From the NCBI GenBank assembly GCA_009784845.1, contig WQXK01000002.1, positions 1-40,851 on the forward strand: a DNA stretch of 40,851 nt, written 5' to 3'. The notes beneath the pieces were generated by a model. It was not told the DNA's origin. It made no database searches and was given only the letters and a program-made list of their open reading frames with translations. Position numbers and translations under genes: made by a program. Positions 16,240-25,290 of the stretch are shown one piece after another (the stretch's first letter is position 1; every line of letters begins with the position of its first letter). The stretch is from Dehalococcoidia bacterium. GTDB lineage: Bacteria; Chloroflexota; Dehalococcoidia; Dehalococcoidales; UBA1222.

Positions 16240-19200
16240 TTAAACCACTCTGCGGGTGCGAATGATGAGAATGACGACCGCCAAAGTTAGAAGTGCTCCG
16301 ACACCAACGATGACCCAGATATAAACAGGAGTGCTCTGGACAGGCATGGTGACTGTGATATTCTGATCATTAAATTGAATATCAGCAGTAACATTAGGTG
16401 GAGGAACATTGGTAAAGACTATATTCTGGGCAGGAGGAATATATAAGGTGATGGTAGGCTGAGGAAGTACAGTCTGAGTCTGAGTAAACGGAGGAATGGG
16501 TAATTGAATTCTAAAGTTATAGCCACCTTCCCACTCAGAAGGAACACCAGATGCACCATTGACACCTACGCGCCAATAGTAGTAATTACCATCAGTAAGG
16601 CTAGTTGGCCATGTATAACTCATCTCCAAGTTTGAAGGAATAGCATTGACTACCTGAGTGGTAACACCGGTGGAGAAATCATAAGAGGTAGAAACCTGAA
16701 CAGTATAGGTTCTGCCAACCTTGCGTGCAGCAGTACTTGGATCTTTCCATGCAAACTGCGGTCTGAGATACGGAATAGCAACGCCAGCCGCAGGAGTCAG
16801 ATCATAAATATGTATCACTGGTCCGGCATCGGTGTCGAAATCAAAGATAGTTGCATCAATCGTATCTTTAGCAGTGTTGAACATGAAACTTGAAACAGGA
16901 CTATTCGCCCAAACAGATACATAGTATGTAGTGTCAGCCAACAGCTCATCGACAGCTACATAATTCGTATTTCCATCTGTTGTGAAAGTGCGTACAACGG
17001 CACCACCTGTGGTATTGTTGGTATAGAGGTTAGTTTGCTTGACGGTGCTTATCTTGACTGTATAGCCAGTAGCATAATCCATGAGGCTCCAAGAAATAAC
17101 AGCCGAAGACTTAGAAGTGCCAGAGGAAGAATCCGTTGCAACACCGGTAACATTGACTCCATCGCCGTTGCGACCGAGAGTATCTGTATACGTCCAGATT
17201 TCATTGCCAATTGTTGCATATAGAACTACATTGCCGGAAGTAGCAGGAACAGCAAGAAGCCTACTGTAGCGTCCAGCAGCTCTACCAAGAAGAGTAGGTG
17301 CATTGGGGCTAATCGCCTCAGCGCCGTTAACCGCTCCACGAACACGATAGGTCTCAGCACCAATTGCATAAATCATGCCGGAGCCTTCATAGATATTGCC
17401 ATTGCCCGGGGCAGCAACAATATCACGAACCCAGTTAGTGAGATAACCAGGGCTTGAAGCTTTTGTCCATGTCATAGCGCCGGGTTTGTCAGTATAGCGA
17501 TAGATACCAGCTCCTGTGCCCAAAGCACTCTGGCTGGAGTTTACACCAACAAAGACATTGCCGCTATCAAGATAATCAGCAGCTGGCGTAATTACCGCAT
17601 CATACATGGTACCGCCGGAGAAAAAGCCTGACGTCATCGTGGTAGCAAAAGGAGTCCATACAACACCACTGTCGGTGGACTTATAAGCAAAGACTGTGTT
17701 CGGTGATGCTATGACACCAACTGCAAATACGGTATTAACCGTAGTGCCGTTTGTGTTAAGAGCATAAGCGAGATCTGTGATGCGACCGCTAGTCAGGTTC
17801 GTGCGAGCAGGAGCTGTCCAAGATGTACCATAGTTATAGGTAACAATTGAGGAAGCACTAGAGTTACCAATAAGACCAGCGACAACAACTCTGTTATTGC
17901 TCAAAGGCAATACGGCATCAACAGAGGCAAAAGTGATAGTAGATACAGAAACAGTGTTAAACGAACCGGTTGATGCATTTGTGGTTGAACGCTGTACAGC
18001 AGAAGAGGAACTCCCGCCTAATTTAAAGCGGTAAATAGTGTTGTCAGTGCCATAAGCGGGCGACAAGACCAGTCTGTCATATACAACATCAGTACCAGTC
18101 GCCGTAATTACACTAACGCGCTCCCAAGCACCCCCTGCTGCAGCCATGCGGCGCCACATGCTGGCGTGATTAGTAGCAGCAAGAGTATAAGACGAAGCAT
18201 CAGTGGTGATTACAAAAATGTCACCCTTTGCGGCAATAGCCAAATCCAGAATGAAGTTAATCTCGTCATTGATGAGACTGCGCTGAATGTAAGGCTCTCC
18301 AACGCTAAAGCCACCATTATAACCGCCCACGTTAAGAACATAGGAAAGATCTTTTCCGCCGAATTGACCGGAAAGGAACCCTACGTCAAGCAAAACCCAA
18401 GCCACTGCAGTGGTGACACTATCGGCCAATGTTTGACGAGCAAACGAGGCAAGTGTGCCGGATCCAGATACATTGCGCCATGCACTTGTACTTTTGGCAA
18501 CCTGACCATTAGAACTACCAACCAAAACGGTAGAAGAGCCCCAAGCACCAACCATGGACAAATTCATCCAAAGCGTTTGAGTAGGAGTAGTGCCTGTAAC
18601 GTTACCATACTTTTCGAGTGTTTCGCTCTCTACTATACGGTAGATACCAGCACCCGTGCCGCCAGAAACGCAGAAAATGAAGTTGGTGGATTTGTAGTTC
18701 ATTACCAGACCGCCAGCACCATTACTCTCAGCCATGCCTGCATTGTAATCAGACGGGAAAGCGATATCAGCATTTGTAGCACTGGTAATGGATACATGTC
18801 CATTCTCGCCCCATGTACTGAGATCACAACACGTTTTAACATAAACGGTCGAGCCATTTGTACCGACAGCAACTATGGCATAGTTAGAACCAAAAGTAGG
18901 AGTTACCTTAACCGACAGAATATCATACTTACCAAAGGTATAAGGGTTACCAATATCCTTTAAATTGTTGCTGGAATCCCCTTCCTCCCAATAATACACG
19001 CCATTATTCAAGCTGGCGCTGCTAGTAACAGCAAATGAATTAACACCGACTACGGCGTAATGCTTAGCATTACCATTAGGAAGTTTACCATTCACGCCTA
19101 TATCAAATGTTTTAATTGTGTTGCCGGTTCCGGCAACACTGACCAGTTTGGTAAAGTTATAACCGCTATTGTCTGAACGATAGAGGGCATTATCAGTGAT

Positions 19201-19602
19201 GATAAATAGGACATTCGCATATTCGGGAGAGCAAACAATCCCTATTATCTCTTCGTTTAATACGGTGTACTGAACCGTTGAGCTTTCCCTAACCTCGGTA
19301 TCAATGCGTTTCCAAGTGCTACCGTGATTATCGGATACGATAATGGTATGGTCAACACCGTCAGTACCATTATCAAACTGGGCATAGGCATAAAGCTTGC
19401 CGTCACGACTAGACTGTGCAAGAGGGCCACCCTTGACCAAATTCGGGGCAAGAACGAGGTTCTCTTCCGATGGGAGTTCTACATTTCCCCAATCGGTCCA
19501 CTTTTGCACACCTGCAGCAACAGGCGCAGCAAACTGGATGTTGCCGACAAGCATAAGAGTTGTCAGGACAACGCCCAAAATTTTAGCAATTCTGCTTTTC
19601 AT
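16240..19602 (-). CDS. Large secreted, C-terminally anchored surface protein with BNR/Asp-box repeats (putative S-layer protein)
   Basis: The 1120-residue protein starts with a signal peptide (MKSRIAKILGVVLTTLMLVG, cleavage near VAAG). Its body holds repeated Asp-box/BNR motifs (SDNHGSTWKRID, KSTDSGVVWTPF, YGTSWTAPA), which indicate beta-propeller blades. Fibronectin-III-like segments follow from about residue 850 (WSLMDYATGYTVKIST; PQFAWKDPSTAARK ... TYTVQVS). It ends in a single transmembrane helix (VYIWVIVGVGALLTLAVVILII) and a basic RTRR tail, so the bulk lies outside the cell. The composition is Thr/Ser/Asn/Gly-rich and poor in Cys, as in surface-layer proteins. From memory, Dehalococcoides carries a BNR/Asp-box putative S-layer gene in the same neighbourhood, beside rho. 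AAGGAG lies about 13 nt before the ATG. It has its own promoter and terminator, consistent with abundant monocistronic expression. Confidence 0.8.
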   Translation of the reverse strand: MKSRIAKILGVVLTTLMLVGNIQFAAPVAAGVQKWTDWGNVELPSEENLVLAPNLVKGGPLAQSSRDGKLYAYAQFDNGTDGVDHTIIVSDNHGSTWKRIDTEVRESSTVQYTVLNEEIIGIVCSPEYANVLFIITDNALYRSDNSGYNFTKLVSVAGTGNTIKTFDIGVNGKLPNGNAKHYAVVGVNSFAVTSSASLNNGVYYWEEGDSSNNLKDIGNPYTFGKYDILSVKVTPTFGSNYAIVAVGTNGSTVYVKTCCDLSTWGENGHVSITSATNADIAFPSDYNAGMAESNGAGGLVMNYKSTNFIFCVSGGTGAGIYRIVESETLEKYGNVTGTTPTQTLWMNLSMVGAWGSSTVLVGSSNGQVAKSTSAWRNVSGSGTLASFARQTLADSVTTAVAWVLLDVGFLSGQFGGKDLSYVLNVGGYNGGFSVGEPYIQRSLINDEINFILDLAIAAKGDIFVITTDASSYTLAATNHASMWRRMAAAGGAWERVSVITATGTDVVYDRLVLSPAYGTDNTIYRFKLGGSSSSAVQRSTTNASTGSFNTVSVSTITFASVDAVLPLSNNRVVVAGLIGNSSASSIVTYNYGTSWTAPARTNLTSGRITDLAYALNTNGTTVNTVFAVGVIASPNTVFAYKSTDSGVVWTPFATTMTSGFFSGGTMYDAVITPAADYLDSGNVFVGVNSSQSALGTGAGIYRYTDKPGAMTWTKASSPGYLTNWVRDIVAAPGNGNIYEGSGMIYAIGAETYRVRGAVNGAEAISPNAPTLLGRAAGRYSRLLAVPATSGNVVLYATIGNEIWTYTDTLGRNGDGVNVTGVATDSSSGTSKSSAVISWSLMDYATGYTVKISTVKQTNLYTNNTTGGAVVRTFTTDGNTNYVAVDELLADTTYYVSVWANSPVSSFMFNTAKDTIDATIFDFDTDAGPVIHIYDLTPAAGVAIPYLRPQFAWKDPSTAARKVGRTYTVQVSTSYDFSTGVTTQVVNAIPSNLEMSYTWPTSLTDGNYYYWRVGVNGASGVPSEWEGGYNFRIQLPIPPFTQTQTVLPQPTITLYIPPAQNIVFTNVPPPNVTADIQFNDQNITVTMPVQSTPVYIWVIVGVGALLTLAVVILIIRTRRVV

Positions 19603-19784
19603 CGACTTTTAATTTCTCCTTGATAAATTCTATATTGTTTTGTTATGAATACCATCTTTAAGACTCTACCTTGACTCTGCCTTAAAGACGACTAAAGTCA
19701 AAGTCTTTTTGCGCGTTTTCTCACGCTCTCCCTCGCGGGTATATGCAAACGTACCACCTCCTCTTATACAGGTTCCAATGCTAC
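19603..19784 (-). promoter_or_regulatory. Long structured 5' leader of the surface-protein gene
   Basis: About 175 nt separate the predicted start site from the ATG. The stretch includes an 11-nt direct repeat (GACTCTACCTT / GACTCTGCCTT, 19662-19683) enclosed by an inverted repeat TCTTTAAG (19655-19662) / CTTAAAGA (19681-19688). Long stable leaders are known for S-layer mRNAs; a stabilising role here is inference. Confidence 0.45.
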
Positions 19785-19812
19785 ATGATACCACGTTCTG
19801 TCAATATGTCAA
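19785..19812 (-). promoter_or_regulatory. Strong promoter of the surface-protein gene
   Basis: On the minus strand a consensus TTGACA (19812-19807), a 16-nt spacer and TATCAT (19790-19785). A second TTGACA (19804-19799) overlaps the spacer. The region between this promoter and the rho stop (19813-19923) holds no gene. Confidence 0.65.
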
Positions 19813-19923
19813 TAGCCTAAAAGACTATTTTTTACACTTTTTTCAATTTTTATAAAGTCACACCGCAAACATCCAACTCAATGGCAATAATATCCCCCAT
19901 ACGCCACATGCACGGGATTTACC

Positions 19924-21339
19924 TTACAGTCTTTCCTTGCCCAAGCTTGCCAGAAAATCTGCATTGACGCGCGTTTTGCGCAGGTGATCCAACACTCGTT
20001 CTGTAATATCCATCGAGTTCCCTGTCGGGCTGTCTGATGCAATCATGGCCACCATACGGCGCAACAGCTTAATCTGTTTCGTCGTGGTCTCCACCAGCAG
20101 CAAATCGTCGCGACGCGTACTGGAGTGCGCGATATCCACCGAAGGAAATACACCCCTCTCAGCCAAACGACGGTCAAGATGCAACTCCATATTGCCTGTA
20201 CCCTTGAACTCTTCATAAATCAGATCATCCATACGCGAGCCTGTATCCACCAGGCACGTTGCAATGATGGTAAGTGAGCCACCCTCTTCAATGTTGCGCG
20301 CGGCTCCGAAGAACTTCTTGCCCGGATGCAGCGCCACAGGATCAATGCCACCGGAAAGCGTACGCCCCGACGGCGGCATAGCCAGATTATAAGCGCGCGT
20401 AAGACGCGTGATACCATCCAGCAGAATAAACACGTCTTTGCCGCATTCCACCATGCGCTTGGCCTTCTCCAAAGCCAACTCTGCCACACGCGTCTGGTTT
20501 TCCACCGCCTCATCAAACGTGGCGGCAATAACCTCGCCTTTGACGGAGCGCCTCATATCCGTAACCTCCTCAGGGCGCTCGCCTATAAGACAGACCATAA
20601 TGCTGATATCGCTGTAATTTGTTGCAACAGCATTGGCAATGGCTTTCAACAGCATGGTCTTGCCGGCTTTTGGAGGTGCCACAATCAGACCGCGCTGTCC
20701 GCGTCCGATAGGAGCCACCAGATTAATCAGGCGCGTTGCCAGCAAATCCGGACGTGTCTCCAAATTGATAAGCTTATTGGGAAAAGTGGGCGTAAGTGAA
20801 CTGAAGTTGGGGCGCCTGCGCGCCATTTCGGGATTGACATCATTGATGGCCTCCACGCGCAACAAGCTATAGTATTTCTCGCCGACTTTAGCCGGACGGC
20901 CCTGACCTACCACCGAGTCGCCTGTGCGCAGGCTGAAACGGCGTATCTGCGACTGCGATACGTACACGTCCGATGGGCTCGGAAGCAAAGTTTCCTGACG
21001 CAAAAAGCCGTATCCATCCGGCATGATATCCAACACACCTGAGCAAAACACATTACCCTGCATCTTGGCCGAGGCCTGCAACAGGCGCATAACTATTTCA
21101 TGTTTTTTAAGACCAGTAACACCGGATATTCCAGTTTCTTTTGCCATATCAAGCAGTTCTTCTCGGCTCTTCTCCTCAAGCAGCTTCATATCAATAGGCT
21201 TGGGTTTTACCTCAGCTAACGACACCTCCGTACGAACAGGAGGATTATTGCCCTCCGCAGGCTCCAAAGGCAACACGGGCTGCTGTTCTGTCGGCTGCTC
21301 CGGTTGTATCTGCTCCAGTGGTTGTTCTTGTTGCGTCAT
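19924..21339 (-). CDS. rho: Transcription termination factor Rho
   Basis: Rho is the hexameric RNA helicase that terminates untranslated transcripts. The 471-residue protein has a Gln/Pro/Glu-rich N-terminal extension (residues 1-45), a SAP-like helical domain (about 50-92), the cold-shock RNA-binding domain with GVLDIMPDGYGFLR (101-114), and the RecA-like motor. The motor carries Walker A APPKAGKT (221-228), IGERPEEVTDMRRSV, Walker B VFILLDGITR and the Q/R loops through SGGIDPVALHPGKKFFGAARN. It lies 38 nt after transaldolase and probably shares its transcript. Confidence 0.95.
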   Translation of the reverse strand: MTQQEQPLEQIQPEQPTEQQPVLPLEPAEGNNPPVRTEVSLAEVKPKPIDMKLLEEKSREELLDMAKETGISGVTGLKKHEIVMRLLQASAKMQGNVFCSGVLDIMPDGYGFLRQETLLPSPSDVYVSQSQIRRFSLRTGDSVVGQGRPAKVGEKYYSLLRVEAINDVNPEMARRRPNFSSLTPTFPNKLINLETRPDLLATRLINLVAPIGRGQRGLIVAPPKAGKTMLLKAIANAVATNYSDISIMVCLIGERPEEVTDMRRSVKGEVIAATFDEAVENQTRVAELALEKAKRMVECGKDVFILLDGITRLTRAYNLAMPPSGRTLSGGIDPVALHPGKKFFGAARNIEEGGSLTIIATCLVDTGSRMDDLIYEEFKGTGNMELHLDRRLAERGVFPSVDIAHSSTRRDDLLLVETTTKQIKLLRRMVAMIASDSPTGNSMDITERVLDHLRKTRVNADFLASLGKERL

Positions 21340-21377
21340 ATGTGTTCCTTGTCCCTCCGTGTCATCAGTTCAACGTA

Positions 21378-22034
21378 TTACTTGCTTTGACCGACCACAC
21401 GATGCCAGTCAGCCAAGAAGCGTGCATTGCCCGCACCAGTCATGGGATGCTTTATCATCTGCTCCAGCACATCAAATGGTATTGTGGCTATGTCTGCTCC
21501 GGCTTGGGCAGCAGCTACACAATGCAGGGGGTGTCTTATGCTGGCAGCAATGACCTCGGTATCAAAATCGTATTCCCTATATATGTCCATAATAGACTTT
21601 ACCAAAGCCATGCCATCCTGCCCAATGTCATCCAGACGCCCTACAAAGGGGCTTATAAAGGCGGCACCGGCAAGCGCCGCAAGAAGTGCCTGATTTGCAG
21701 AAAAACAAAGTGTCATATTTACCTTGATGCCCTCGCGTGACAGTTTGGAGGTTACCTCCAAGCCATCCGGCGTGGCAGGTATTTTCACCACTACATTGGG
21801 ATGCCACGCCGCAATGCTACGTGCCTGAGACGTCATGTCATCCACACCCTCCACAACCACCTCGGCGGAAACCGGTCCGTCAACTATGGAGCATATCTCC
21901 TTGACCAGAAGCTGATAGTCTTTCTTGCCCTCTTGAGCCACCAGCGTAGGATTAGTGGTAACACCGCTTACAACCCCCCACTTGACTCCCTGGCGTATCC
22001 GGTCGATATTGGCCGTATCCAAAAATAATCGCAT
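21378..22034 (-). CDS. Transaldolase / fructose-6-phosphate aldolase family (TalC type)
   Basis: The 218-residue protein is of the short transaldolase type of the non-oxidative pentose phosphate pathway. It opens MRLFLDTANIDRIRQ, has GVTTNPTLVAQEG, the Schiff-base lysine in NVVVKIPATPDGLEV, NMTLCFSANQALLAALAGAAFISPFVGRLDDIG, and ends in GAGNARFLADW. Members of this group are either transaldolases or fructose-6-phosphate aldolases, and the sequence does not settle which. It starts 15 nt after the pyrG stop, in an apparent pyrG-tal-rho operon. Confidence 0.88.
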   Translation of the reverse strand: MRLFLDTANIDRIRQGVKWGVVSGVTTNPTLVAQEGKKDYQLLVKEICSIVDGPVSAEVVVEGVDDMTSQARSIAAWHPNVVVKIPATPDGLEVTSKLSREGIKVNMTLCFSANQALLAALAGAAFISPFVGRLDDIGQDGMALVKSIMDIYREYDFDTEVIAASIRHPLHCVAAAQAGADIATIPFDVLEQMIKHPMTGAGNARFLADWHRVVGQSK

Positions 22035-22049
22035 GCCTTTGCCTCCTCG

Positions 22050-23690
22050 TTATTCAAGCGGAAGGGTCGGCTGCGAGCCCTCGCGCATTACATTCTTAGC
22101 CACGCCAATTAGCCCGCTGAACAATGGATGCGGGCGATTGGGGCGGGAACGGAACTCGGCATGGAAGTGGCATCCGACCATCCACGGATGGTCGCGCAAC
22201 TCACAAATCTCCACCAGCTGTCCGTCGGGCGAAAGACCGCTAAAGACCAATCCAGCGTTTTCCAGCTGCTGGCGGTAATCATTATTAAACTCAAAGCGAT
22301 GACGGTGACGTTCCAGCACTGTGCTAACACCATTCCCATAAGCTTGCGCTGCCCGCGTCCCCGGCAGCAGGCAGCAGGGATAATTACCCAGTCTCATAAC
22401 GCTGGCATTACTATCCGCCGCAGGCTGTCCGGGCAGCAATTGAATTACGGGATACGGAGTATCCGCGGCAAACTCAGCCGAATGTACCATATTAGATTTC
22501 AGCACAAAGCGGGCAAACTCGACTATCATCATCTGCATGCCAAGACACAGACCCAAATAGGGGATATTATTTTCACGTGCATATGTGGCGGTTCTAATCA
22601 CGCCGTCCACACCGCGGGCACCGAATCCTCCCGGTGCAACAATGCCCTGTACGCCGCGCAGTTTGCTTTCAATATCGTTGTTCTTTTCCAAGCCATCAGC
22701 CTGCACCCAAGAAATATCTATCTTACTGTTATGCTGCAGTCCGGCATGGCGCAATGCCTCCCGTGCTGAGTAGTACGCATCCTCAAGTTCCACATACTTT
22801 CCCACCACCGCAATACTCACCGATTGCTCACAGCCATCGTTGCAGTTGGCTATATGCTGCCAACAACTCAACTCAGGTGCAGCGGCACTTAGCCCAAGGC
22901 GCTGTACCACCAGGTTTCCAATACCCTCTTTCTCAAGCACCAAAGGCACCTCATAAACACTGGAAACCGTGGTCAATGGAATAACAGCCTGGCGCTCGAC
23001 GTCACAGAAAAGCGAAATTTTGTCGCGTATTCCATCGGATATTGGATAGTCAGCGCGGCAGGCTATAATATCTGGCTGGATACCCATGCGGCGCAACTCG
23101 TTGACGCTGTGCTGAACCGGCTTGGTTTTAAGTTCTTTGGTTGATGCAATATACGGAAGCAATGTCACATGCAGATATAGTACATTGTCACGTCCTATGT
23201 CATTGCGCATCTGGCGGATGGCCTCTAAAAACGGCTGGCATTCAATATCGCCCACAGTACCGCCGACCTCCACCAGCACAACATCGGCACCAGAATCAAC
23301 GGCTATCTTCTTGAAATGTTCCTTAATTTCTCCAGTGACATGCGGAATAACCTGAATTGTACCGCCAAGAAAATCCCCGCGGCGCTCCCTGGCAATAACC
23401 GCACTGTATATCTGCCCTGATGTAATATCCGACTCAGTCGTAAGTTCAATATCGATAAAGCGTTCGTAGTTGCCTACGTCAAGATCAGTCTCAGCGCCGT
23501 CCTTGGTGACAAACACCTCTCCGTGCTGATAGGGTGACATAGTGGCCGGATCAACATTAAGATAAGGATCCAGCTTCTGAACGGAGACCGTAAGACCGCG
23601 GCTTTTGAGTAAGGTGCCGATGGAGGCCACCGTGATACCTTTGCCCACCGAACTGACAACTCCGCCTGTTACAAATATGTACTTCGTCAT
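22050..23690 (-). CDS. pyrG: CTP synthase (glutamine hydrolysing)
   Basis: PyrG aminates UTP to CTP using ATP and glutamine. The 546-residue protein starts MTKYIFVTGGVVSSVGKGI, the invariant synthetase-domain N-terminus. It contains KLDPYLNVDPATMSPYQHGEVFVTKDGAETDLDVG and the C-terminal class I glutaminase domain with nucleophile Cys382 (YLGLCLGMQ) and a C-terminal HPWMVGCHFHAEFRSRP (His/Glu of the triad). The frame is open further upstream to 23759, but 23690 is the family start. No ribosome-binding site is visible before it. Confidence 0.95.
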   Translation of the reverse strand: MTKYIFVTGGVVSSVGKGITVASIGTLLKSRGLTVSVQKLDPYLNVDPATMSPYQHGEVFVTKDGAETDLDVGNYERFIDIELTTESDITSGQIYSAVIARERRGDFLGGTIQVIPHVTGEIKEHFKKIAVDSGADVVLVEVGGTVGDIECQPFLEAIRQMRNDIGRDNVLYLHVTLLPYIASTKELKTKPVQHSVNELRRMGIQPDIIACRADYPISDGIRDKISLFCDVERQAVIPLTTVSSVYEVPLVLEKEGIGNLVVQRLGLSAAAPELSCWQHIANCNDGCEQSVSIAVVGKYVELEDAYYSAREALRHAGLQHNSKIDISWVQADGLEKNNDIESKLRGVQGIVAPGGFGARGVDGVIRTATYARENNIPYLGLCLGMQMMIVEFARFVLKSNMVHSAEFAADTPYPVIQLLPGQPAADSNASVMRLGNYPCCLLPGTRAAQAYGNGVSTVLERHRHRFEFNNDYRQQLENAGLVFSGLSPDGQLVEICELRDHPWMVGCHFHAEFRSRPNRPHPLFSGLIGVAKNVMREGSQPTLPLE

Positions 23691-23801
23691 ATAAGCAATC
23701 GTCTTGACAACATTAATGAAACTTTCAAAGTCTTTATCTTGGAAATACCGCGACGGCAAGAACCATACAAGCTACAAAGTTGTGAAACTCTTGTGCTTTC
23801 C

Positions 23802-23831
23802 ATTATAAACGGCTTTATAGCATAATGTCAA
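23802..23831 (-). promoter_or_regulatory. Promoter of pyrG-tal-rho
   Basis: On the minus strand TTGACA (23831-23826), 18 nt and TATAAT (23807-23802) are both consensus hexamers. The leader to the pyrG ATG is about 105 nt. Confidence 0.7.
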
Positions 23832-23859
23832 CAAGCCTTGTTTAACATTTGTTTGTTAA
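23829..23859. promoter_or_regulatory. Palindromes between the pyrG and dnaJ promoters (possible operator)
   Basis: AACAAG-C-CTTGTT (13 nt, near 23829-23842) touches the pyrG -35 box. It is followed by a perfect TTAACA-N6-TGTTAA (23842-23859) just upstream of the dnaJ -35. The placement suits a repressor acting on dnaJ-hspR-clpC. The known HspR HAIR sequence (CTTGAGT-N7-ACTCAAG) is not present. Confidence 0.4.
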
Positions 23860-23875
23860 TATTATTGGCTAACAG

Positions 23876-23905
23876 TTGACATATATTATGGTACCATATT
23901 ATAAT
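23876..23905 (+). promoter_or_regulatory. Promoter of dnaJ-hspR-clpC
   Basis: TTGACA (23876-23881), 18 nt and TATAAT (23900-23905), both consensus. The leader is about 37 nt and ends with the ribosome-binding site GGGAGGTGAG (23936-23945). Confidence 0.7.
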
Positions 23906-23948
23906 TTCAGGGCAAGTCACCCCACAAGGCATTCGGGAGGTGAGAATT

Positions 23949-24944
23949 ATGGCAGGCAAAGATTACTATAACACTCTGGGAGTCAGCCGCGGAGCCAGCG
24001 AAAAAGACATTAAAGACGCTTTTCGCAAGCTGGCGCGCAAGTACCATCCTGACGTCAATCCGGGCAACAAAGCCTCCGAGGAAAAGTTCAAGGAAATTAA
24101 CCATGCATACGAGGTACTTTCGGACGGGCAAAAACGCAAAAATTATGACCAGTTCGGAGAGAATTGGGAATATGCCGAGCAGTTTAAACAGCAAAGCGGA
24201 CAAGGCGCCTCAGGGGCGGGCTTTGATTTCAGTCAGTTCAATTTCGGCGGAGGACAGGGCAGTGCTCAGTTTACCAGTGCCGACGGCATGGATAATCTCT
24301 TCGCCAATCTGTTCGGCGGTGCGCGCAGCCGCCGCGCACAACCGCGGCGCGGGCAGGATATAGAACACCCTGTAGAAATTACGCTGGAGGAGGCTTTCGG
24401 CGGCACGAGCCGCCTGCTCAACCTGCAGACCGATGATATATGCAAAACATGTAACGGCACGGGGCGAATGAACAAAAGCATCTGTCAAGCCTGCCAAGGG
24501 GCGGGAGCGGTATTGCGCATGCGCCAATTGGAAGTCAAAATCCCCACCGGCGTTAAAACCGGCTCGCGTGTGCGTATCGCCGGACAAGGAGCATCCGGTC
24601 ATGGCGGACCTGCCGGAGACCTGTATCTGCTGATAAGCATACGCGCACATGGCAGCTTTGAGCGCCACGAAGACGACCTGTTAACTACCGTGGCGTTACC
24701 GCTGAGCATTGCTATGCTGGGCGGTGAAATAGAAGTACTTACTCTCAGCGGCAAACTGGAGTTAAAGATTCCTCCGGAAACACAAAATGGACGCACGTTC
24801 CGCCTGACAGGACAAGGCATGCCTCAGTTGGGCAAGGGAAATCGTGGAGATCTGCTGGTCAAGATGAGTGTTGTTTTGCCTCTCAATCTGAGCGGAGAAG
24901 AAAAGGAACTCTTTTCGCGCCTGCGCCGTCTGCGCGCTGAGTAA
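23949..24944 (+). CDS. dnaJ: DnaJ-family co-chaperone with a shortened zinc region
   Basis: The J-domain (residues 4-68) stimulates DnaK ATPase and contains the HPD triad at 33-35. A Gly/Phe-rich linker follows (FSQFNFGGG). The central zinc region has only two Cys motifs, CKTCNGTG and CQACQGAG, instead of the four of canonical DnaJ, so it can form one zinc site. The two C-terminal beta domains ([39 protein letters not shown]) bind client peptides. At 331 residues it is intermediate between DnaJ and CbpA. ATG 23949 is chosen for its strong ribosome-binding site. It leads a heat-shock operon with hspR and clpC. dnaK and grpE are elsewhere. Confidence 0.9.
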   Translation: MAGKDYYNTLGVSRGASEKDIKDAFRKLARKYHPDVNPGNKASEEKFKEINHAYEVLSDGQKRKNYDQFGENWEYAEQFKQQSGQGASGAGFDFSQFNFGGGQGSAQFTSADGMDNLFANLFGGARSRRAQPRRGQDIEHPVEITLEEAFGGTSRLLNLQTDDICKTCNGTGRMNKSICQACQGAGAVLRMRQLEVKIPTGVKTGSRVRIAGQGASGHGGPAGDLYLLISIRAHGSFERHEDDLLTTVALPLSIAMLGGEIEVLTLSGKLELKIPPETQNGRTFRLTGQGMPQLGKGNRGDLLVKMSVVLPLNLSGEEKELFSRLRRLRAE

Positions 24945-24964
24945 AGTAAACGAGGTAATGCATT

Positions 24965-25282
24965 ATGCACAAAAACAAACCCGAAACCAATCGACCGCGT
25001 TATGTCATCAGTGTAGCCGCAGAAATGCTGGGAACTCAGCCCTATACCCTGCGCTATTATGAGCGGGTAGGAATTATCAAGCCGGCGCGCTCAGGCGGCA
25101 ATCTCAGGCTTTATTCCGATGACGACTTAATGCAGCTACGCCGCGTGATGACTTTGATGTACGATCTTGGGGTTAACCTCGCAGGCGTAGAGGTCATCAT
25201 GCGCATGAGTAACCAAATCATAGAACTGCAACACGCAAATACTATTCTGTTACAAAAATTAAACCAATACAGGCAGGAATAG
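24965..25282 (+). CDS. hspR: MerR-family heat-shock regulator HspR-like
   Basis: The 105-residue protein is an N-terminal winged helix of MerR type: YVISVAAEMLGTQPYTLRYYERVGII, then RSGGNLRLYSDDDLMQLRRV, GVNLAGVEVIMRM and a short coiled-coil tail. This matches HspR, the repressor of dnaK- and clp-type operons in actinobacteria and some other lineages, and its position between dnaJ and clpC supports that role. GAGGT lies 8 nt before the ATG; clpC begins 8 nt after its stop. Autoregulation of the operon is likely, but the operator is not the classic HAIR. Confidence 0.85.
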   Translation: MHKNKPETNRPRYVISVAAEMLGTQPYTLRYYERVGIIKPARSGGNLRLYSDDDLMQLRRVMTLMYDLGVNLAGVEVIMRMSNQIIELQHANTILLQKLNQYRQE

Positions 25283-25290
25283 AGAAAACC

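Noticed and set aside
18166..18963. 265-codon antisense frame inside the surface-protein gene
   Set aside because: It mirrors a Thr/Ser-rich coding sequence that rarely produces stops on the opposite strand; no start signals.
20326..20799. 157-codon frame antisense to rho
   Set aside because: Complement of the conserved Rho motor domain; no independent signal.
23691..23759. Longer pyrG start adding 23 residues
   Set aside because: All CTP synthases begin at MTKYIFVTGG; the extension lies in the leader and has no ribosome-binding site.
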